A DNA stretch of 64,000 nt from an uncultured Flavobacteriaceae bacterium (lineage in GTDB: Bacteria; Bacteroidota; Bacteroidia; Flavobacteriales; Flavobacteriaceae). Positions 59,604 to 64,000 of this stretch are shown here, piece by piece. Positions within the stretch are counted from its first letter, which is position 1. Each line of letters starts with the position of its first letter. A program made the position numbers and the translations under genes. The stretch covers positions 26,722 through 90,721 of the forward strand of contig CANNAC010000012.1 in the NCBI GenBank assembly GCA_947502495.1. Direction: 5' to 3'. Below the pieces are notes generated by a model. It saw only the letters and a program-made list of their open reading frames with translations, searched no databases and was not told the origin of the DNA.

Positions 59604-60884
59604 ATGCATATTTCAAAATACAATAGTGTATTATTTATACTCCTTTTTTGTCTTTTTAATTGTCAAGATGATAATACCACAGTGAATACTACTCCCATTT
59701 CTTTAACGAGTAATATTGAAGTATATGATGCAGAAAAAATAGATAACAGCCTTACTCTTGCCGTTGTAAAAGGTGCCAAATCTGCATTTTTAGTAGACAA
59801 AGAAGGTAACAAAAAATACGAATGGGAATTTGAAGACTATTTAGGTAATGATCTAGAAATCATGCCAAATGGTAAACTTATTGGGATTTTTAAAGATGAA
59901 AATGCACAAATTACTTTTGGTGGTTATGGCGGTACATTAAAAATTATAAATCCAGACAATACCATTGCATGGGAATACACGATAAGTTCTCCTGATTATA
60001 TTTCACATCACGATATAGAAATGCTTCCTAATGGGAATGTTCTGTTTTTGGTATGGGAAAAAATGGAAGAAGCAATCGCCGAACAAAATGGAGCCGTATC
60101 TAGTGGTAATATCTATCCTGAAAAATTAATAGAAATCAACCCTAATACCAATCAAATTGTTTGGGAATGGAGAAGCTGGGATCATATCATACAAGATAAT
60201 GATAGTAGTTTTCCAAATCATGGGATTGTAAGCGAAAATCCGCAACTAATTAATATCAATTATAATACGGCTTCAAATGGAGATATTATGCATGCCAACG
60301 GAATAGATTATGATGAAAACAAAGATGTCATTTTTATAAGTATCAATTTTTTTAATGAAATCTGGGTTATAGATCACAGTACGACTACTCTAGAAGCATC
60401 AACACATTCTGGAGGAAATTACAATAAAGGAGGCGATTTAATATATCGATTTGGAAATCCCTTAGCATATGATAACCTTCAAGGAGAAAAACGATTTGAT
60501 CGGAATCATTTTCCAAACCTATTAGAAAACGGTGTTCCTGGTGAAGGTAATTTATTAGTATTTATGAATGGAAAGAGTGAAAATAAGTCTAAAATATACG
60601 AATTAGAACTACCTGAAATTTTCAATTTATTGCCCAATACCGATAATGAACCTTTGGTTGTTTGGGAGTTTCAAAATGAAGATTTGTATGATGATAATAT
60701 CTCTGGAGCTGTAAGGCTTGCAAATGGTAATACTTTAATTTGTGAAGGAGATTATGGTATTTGGGAAGTCACTCCAAATAAAGAAATCGTTTGGAAATAT
60801 AATTATTTTGGAGAAGAGCTTTGGAGATGTTATAACTATGATCAAAACAGCCAAGAATTAAGTCATTACAACTTGCTTGAGTAA
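59604..60884 (+). CDS. Arylsulfotransferase-like lipoprotein (beta-propeller)
   Basis: A 426-residue lipoprotein (lipobox LFNC, about Cys20). The body is a six-bladed propeller of the ASST/Arylsulfotrans_2 type, with repeated blades of the form WxxxxxYxxxxHHDIEMLPNGNVLFLVW, HANGIDYDENKDVIFISINFFNEIWVID, and VRLANGNTLICEGDYGIWEVTP. The pattern of His and Arg residues typical of bacterial aryl-sulfate sulfotransferases (HH, HANG, RNHFPN) is partly present. It may move sulfate between phenols at the cell surface, or be a non-catalytic propeller. Confidence 0.78.
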   Translation: MHISKYNSVLFILLFCLFNCQDDNTTVNTTPISLTSNIEVYDAEKIDNSLTLAVVKGAKSAFLVDKEGNKKYEWEFEDYLGNDLEIMPNGKLIGIFKDENAQITFGGYGGTLKIINPDNTIAWEYTISSPDYISHHDIEMLPNGNVLFLVWEKMEEAIAEQNGAVSSGNIYPEKLIEINPNTNQIVWEWRSWDHIIQDNDSSFPNHGIVSENPQLININYNTASNGDIMHANGIDYDENKDVIFISINFFNEIWVIDHSTTTLEASTHSGGNYNKGGDLIYRFGNPLAYDNLQGEKRFDRNHFPNLLENGVPGEGNLLVFMNGKSENKSKIYELELPEIFNLLPNTDNEPLVVWEFQNEDLYDDNISGAVRLANGNTLICEGDYGIWEVTPNKEIVWKYNYFGEELWRCYNYDQNSQELSHYNLLE

Positions 60885-61062
60885 CTATTATATCTTAATA
60901 AGTGAGGTTCTAGAGATTTCGATTATTTTTTTTCGAAAATGTTCTACGTAGATTCTATTAGAATAATTACGTTCTGTAATTTTAAATAATAATATTTTCT
61001 ATTTTATCTAGGCTTAGAATTACTAAATATAATATCTTTAATTCATATACAAACACGCAACT

Positions 61063-62211
61063 ATGGCTTTACACAACCAAAAACATATATTCGATCTTCC
61101 GGAAGACATTACCTATTTAAACATTGCATCCCAATCGCCAGCATTTAAAGCAATATATGAAGCAGGATTAGAAGGTCTAAAACAAAAAAACAGACCTTAT
61201 ACTATAACGGGTTCCGATTATTTTGAACCTGTTGTAACACTTAAAAAGCTATTTGCAGAATTAGTAGATGTTTCGGATTATAATCGAATTGCTACCATTC
61301 CTTCGGCTTCCTATGGAATAGCCACTGTTGCAAATAATATTGTTTTACAGGAAGGTGACGAAATTTTGGTTATTGAAGAACAATTTCCAAGCAATTATTA
61401 CTCCTGGAAAAATGTAGCGGACAAATACAATGCTACTATTAAAACGGTTAATAAAATAGAAAATGAACTTTGGAACACTTCCATTTTAAATGCAATTACA
61501 GATAAAACTGCTGTAGTAACATTGGGAAACATTCATTGGTCTAACGGTAGTTTGTTTGATTTAAAAGCGATTAGTAAAAAAGCAAAACAACATAAGGCAT
61601 TGCTTATTATTGATGGTAGCCAGACGGTTGGTGCTTTGCCTTTTTCGGTGAAAGACATACAACCAGATGCCTTAATTTGTGCTGGTTATAAGTGGTTATT
61701 TGGTCCGTACGGATGTGCCTACGCCTATTATGGTGCATATTTTGATAACGGAACACCTATAGAAGAAAACTGGTCTAACCGATTAAATAGCGAAAACTTT
61801 GCCGGATTAACTAATTACCAAGAAGCATACAAGCCTTTAGCTAATCGGTATCAGGTTGGAGAAAGCGGAAACTTTATTTATATAAAAATGCAAATTGCAG
61901 CACTGCAACAAATTTTAGAATGGACACCAAAAGCAATTCAAGCATATTGCAAAACAATTTCCGCGGAAGCGGTAAAGGAATTAAAAGCTTTAGGTTGTAA
62001 AATAGAAGTAGATGACCAAAGAACGCATCATCTTTTCGGAATTAAATTACCAGAAAACACAGATCTCGATATCTTAAAAAAAGAATTATCTAGTAATGCT
62101 ATTTTTGTCTCTTTTAGAGGAAACTATATAAGGTTATCCTGTCATTTATATAATACAGCAGAGGACTTTTCAAAATTTGTTAATTGCCTGAATTCCGTTT
62201 TAGTAAAGTAA
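61063..62211 (+). CDS. Class V aminotransferase-fold PLP enzyme
   Basis: A 382-residue PLP-dependent enzyme of the aminotransferase class V family. The PLP Lys is in ICAGYKWLFGPYGCAYAYYG, the cofactor Asp in LLIIDGSQTVGALPFSV, and the opening DLPEDITYLNIASQSPAFKAI is typical of the selenocysteine-lyase/kynureninase-like branch. There is no catalytic loop Cys as in the desulfurase at 23 kb, so it is not expected to be a cysteine desulfurase. The substrate is unknown. Its stop lies four bases from the convergent neighbour's stop. Confidence 0.82.
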   Translation: MALHNQKHIFDLPEDITYLNIASQSPAFKAIYEAGLEGLKQKNRPYTITGSDYFEPVVTLKKLFAELVDVSDYNRIATIPSASYGIATVANNIVLQEGDEILVIEEQFPSNYYSWKNVADKYNATIKTVNKIENELWNTSILNAITDKTAVVTLGNIHWSNGSLFDLKAISKKAKQHKALLIIDGSQTVGALPFSVKDIQPDALICAGYKWLFGPYGCAYAYYGAYFDNGTPIEENWSNRLNSENFAGLTNYQEAYKPLANRYQVGESGNFIYIKMQIAALQQILEWTPKAIQAYCKTISAEAVKELKALGCKIEVDDQRTHHLFGIKLPENTDLDILKKELSSNAIFVSFRGNYIRLSCHLYNTAEDFSKFVNCLNSVLVK

Positions 62212-62215
62212 TTGT

Positions 62216-63223
62216 TTATGTTTTCTTTTTTCTTTTAGAAAATAAACTTCTAATGGTTATAATATTAAGTGGAAATTCTAACATCACATGAGATACACTT
62301 AGAAAAATAGAGATCACCAAACCTAATCTATAGTCATAGAGATAACAAAATAATATTGCAATCCAAATCCCTAAAATAAGTATCGCCTTCTTGCGTGTTA
62401 ACTGCTTATGCCAACCAATAATTGTGGTCTTTGAAAACCAATTGAGATAATGATAAATATAAGCAAAAGCAATAAAAATTTGAATTTTTATATCTAATTT
62501 TTCGTAGAAAAAGAACTTTAAATCTTCATATACACCAAAGAGTTTAGCAAGATTAGCATTTAGTACATAAAAATTATTATTCATATAGGTGTTTTTTACT
62601 GTATCCGAAAACTGATAATTAAATATCTCCGTATCCAAAAAGACTAAGCTTAAGGGCAAAGCGATAATCAAAATAATATTTAATATCCCATATATCGTTT
62701 TTTTATTCTTTACGCCATACATCATAAAAAGAAGCGTGAATACATATACATGAATAATTGTTGGCAATAATAAACCATTAATTAACAAATAAGCTTCCGT
62801 TGTATAGGTCCAAAAAGAGAGTAGAAATGCAATTAAAAAACTAATAACAAACACTTTATACGTTTTATAAAACAAAGCTAAAACAGCCGATATAAGTATA
62901 AAGAATAGCACAAAATTGGTATACTTTGCCATTTTATAAATGACAAACGTAATGGTAGATTCGTTTATAAATTCGCTCACAAAAGACAAGCTAAAAACAA
63001 AAGGAATAGAATAAATAATAGCAGCAACTAATACTAAATATTTCCAATATGTATTGGGAACAAAATAGTTTTTATCTGCAATCCAATTAGATTCTGTTAA
63101 ATAGTGCAATGGTCCTAAAAAAGCATAACCAAAAAGAAATAATTCAAAAGGTAAAAAACAAGCTAGTGTAAAACTAGCCAGTATTAAAATTAAATTTAAC
63201 TTATCTATATGTAGTGTTTTCAT
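62216..63223 (-). CDS. Polytopic membrane protein of unknown function
   Basis: A 335-residue protein with about nine or ten membrane helices. The N-terminal GYAFLGPLHYLTESNWIADKNYF block with its His and the later AYIYHYLNWFSKTTIIGWHK and SHVMLEFPLN blocks, also with His residues on or next to helices, look like a metal or cofactor site. I know related sequences only as unnamed Bacteroidota proteins. Brp/Blh-type carotene dioxygenases have a similar spread of His residues, but the motifs do not match well enough to assign it there. Confidence 0.72.
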   Translation of the reverse strand: MKTLHIDKLNLILILASFTLACFLPFELFLFGYAFLGPLHYLTESNWIADKNYFVPNTYWKYLVLVAAIIYSIPFVFSLSFVSEFINESTITFVIYKMAKYTNFVLFFILISAVLALFYKTYKVFVISFLIAFLLSFWTYTTEAYLLINGLLLPTIIHVYVFTLLFMMYGVKNKKTIYGILNIILIIALPLSLVFLDTEIFNYQFSDTVKNTYMNNNFYVLNANLAKLFGVYEDLKFFFYEKLDIKIQIFIAFAYIYHYLNWFSKTTIIGWHKQLTRKKAILILGIWIAILFCYLYDYRLGLVISIFLSVSHVMLEFPLNIITIRSLFSKRKKKT

Positions 63224-63270
63224 AAGTTATAGTGCATAGACACTATGAAATAAAATTTATCAATACATAT

Positions 63271-63299
63271 AAAAAGCCACACGTATTGTGCAGCTTTTT
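63271..63299 (-). terminator. Terminator of the repeat-containing T9SS gene
   Basis: AAAAAGC/GCTTTTT outer stem with an inner CAC/GTG stem (63271-63299); T tract on the minus strand, 21 bases past the stop at 63320. Confidence 0.7.
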
Positions 63300-63319
63300 A
63301 TATCTATGAATTAGGTTTA

Positions 63320-64000
63320 TTACTCTATAATCATCTTCTTAGTATCTACTTTTCTACCATCCACATATAAGGTGTAATAGTACATCCCAGTAGCTAGAGA
63401 ATCACTATTAAAAAATAGTTCGTGATCTCCTAATTTCTTTAAGGAAACGTTATCTATTATTTGTCCAGATGTATTACTAAATACGATGGCTGCATTCTTA
63501 TTAGAATTTGGCACATAATATTTAATAGAAGTTGTACCATTAAAAGGATTTGGAATATTTTGATATAAAATAGGGCCAGCACTTCTATTGCTATTATCCT
63601 CTGGTGATTCTATTGATAAAGTTTGACACGCACAAGCTTCTAATGTTTCCAATCTTGTAGTTAAATCGGCAACTTGCGCATCTAGTGTTGCTAAAATCGG
63701 AGATAAGTCTACATTTACGGATGTACCGCCTTCTATAGCTACAGTTAAAGTATTTCCAGATAATACTGCGGAAGTTAAATCTTGATCATCTGTTCCTGAA
63801 CCATCTTGTAGTGCAGATAAATCTACGGTAGTAGCATTCCCTGATATTGCTAATGTAGTTCCTGTTAAGGATAACTCTTGCGCATCTGTTCCTGTTCCGT
63901 CTTGTAATCCAGATAAATCTACAGTAGTAGCATTCCCTGATATTGCTAATGTAGTTCCTGTTAAGGATAACTCTTGCGCATCTGTTCCTGTTCCGTCTTG
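63320..64000 (-). CDS. Repeat-containing surface protein with T9SS sorting domain (C-terminal part)
   Basis: The last 227 codons of a gene that runs off the right edge. The C-terminal 85 residues are a Por secretion tail (NIPNPFNGTTSIKYYVP, GMYYYTLYVDGRKVDTKKMII), preceded by a short coiled coil (ATLDAQVADLTTRLETLEACACQ). Before that comes a 32-residue repeat, QDGTGTDAQELSLTGTTLAI followed by SGNATTVDLSGL; two units are nearly identical at DNA level (96-base period, 63809-64000) and an older, divergent one precedes the coiled coil. Such repeats form beta-helical or fibrous surface structures. A shorter frame starting at 63652 is only the tail of this gene. Confidence 0.86.
   Translation of the reverse strand, partial: QDGTGTDAQELSLTGTTLAISGNATTVDLSGLQDGTGTDAQELSLTGTTLAISGNATTVDLSALQDGSGTDDQDLTSAVLSGNTLTVAIEGGTSVNVDLSPILATLDAQVADLTTRLETLEACACQTLSIESPEDNSNRSAGPILYQNIPNPFNGTTSIKYYVPNSNKNAAIVFSNTSGQIIDNVSLKKLGDHELFFNSDSLATGMYYYTLYVDGRKVDTKKMIIE
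63809..64000 (-). repeat. Two near-identical 96-bp coding repeats reaching the window edge
   Basis: Units 63809-63904 and 63905-64000 share almost every base, including GATAAATCTAC and AGTAGTAGCATTCCCTGATATTG. More copies probably follow beyond the edge. High DNA identity within a coding repeat points to recent duplication or ongoing gene conversion. Confidence 0.9.

Noticed and set aside
61961..61972. CCGC-GGAA-GCGG inside the class V aminotransferase gene as another hairpin-repeat copy
   Set aside because: It is in frame within well-conserved coding sequence (SAEAV) and has a different loop, so chance is likely.

Overview
The window is about 64 kb of AT-rich chromosomal DNA from a member of the Bacteroidota, most likely a marine Flavobacteriaceae of the Olleya/Lacinutrix/Winogradskyella type. 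The taxonomic call is inference from gene content and style: type IX secretion tail domains, TonB-dependent receptors with an N-terminal carboxypeptidase-like domain, many Bacteroidota-only DUF families (DUF4294, DUF6048, DUF6428, DUF6452, DUF6768), promoters of the TAnnTTTG class, and few Shine-Dalgarno sites. No insertion sequence, prophage, CRISPR array, rRNA or tRNA gene was recognised.

Layout. 1-7.4 kb: the tail of an M48 protease lipoprotein, then a minus-strand glycogen operon glgA-glgC-glgB followed by a GH31 alpha-glucosidase. 7.5-17.6 kb: housekeeping genes (msrB, a DinB-like gene, lpdA, aroQ, an outer-membrane barrel protein, xerD), two tandem paralogous PAS histidine kinases, and a cell-division/RNA block in which a coiled-coil gene, zapA, a probable 6S RNA and rny (RNase Y) lie in one orientation. 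17.8-31.3 kb: an M23 peptidase with a TonB receptor, a cysteine desulfurase, a TSP3-repeat lipoprotein, a Smr protein, surface proteins (S74 and T9SS types) and ornithine aminotransferase. 31.4-40.4 kb: an ECF sigma factor with a membrane partner and an SRPBCC protein, rlmD, small lipoproteins, two methyltransferases and a ZIP transporter.

40.5-49 kb looks like accessory DNA: a lipase-like hydrolase, a 600-base stretch of small or decayed reading frames, several unrecognised genes, a CrtA-like gene, and a CxxCH lipoprotein beside a truncated copy of itself. 49.1-53 kb is an arsenic/chromate resistance block: arsR, DUF6428, arsC-like and ACR3, with two palindromic ArsR-type operators, followed by chrA. 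53-55.8 kb holds a HipA-like kinase/DUF3037 pair, a bile-acid:sodium symporter homologue and a J-domain/KTSC fusion. 55.8-64 kb: two dispersed-repeat copies, a CrtO-like membrane protein, a hemolysin III family protein, DUF4294, an M42 aminopeptidase, an arylsulfotransferase-like lipoprotein, a class V aminotransferase, a polytopic membrane protein and the 3' part of a large repeat-containing T9SS surface protein that runs off the window.

The most unusual non-coding signals are a family of small hairpins (CCGC-YTTC-GCGG type, with compensating base changes), three of them 4-9 bases in front of start codons and in the same orientation relative to the gene; the probable 6S RNA between zapA and rny; a 7-bp tandem array that begins inside the lpdA stop codon; and the paired ars operators.
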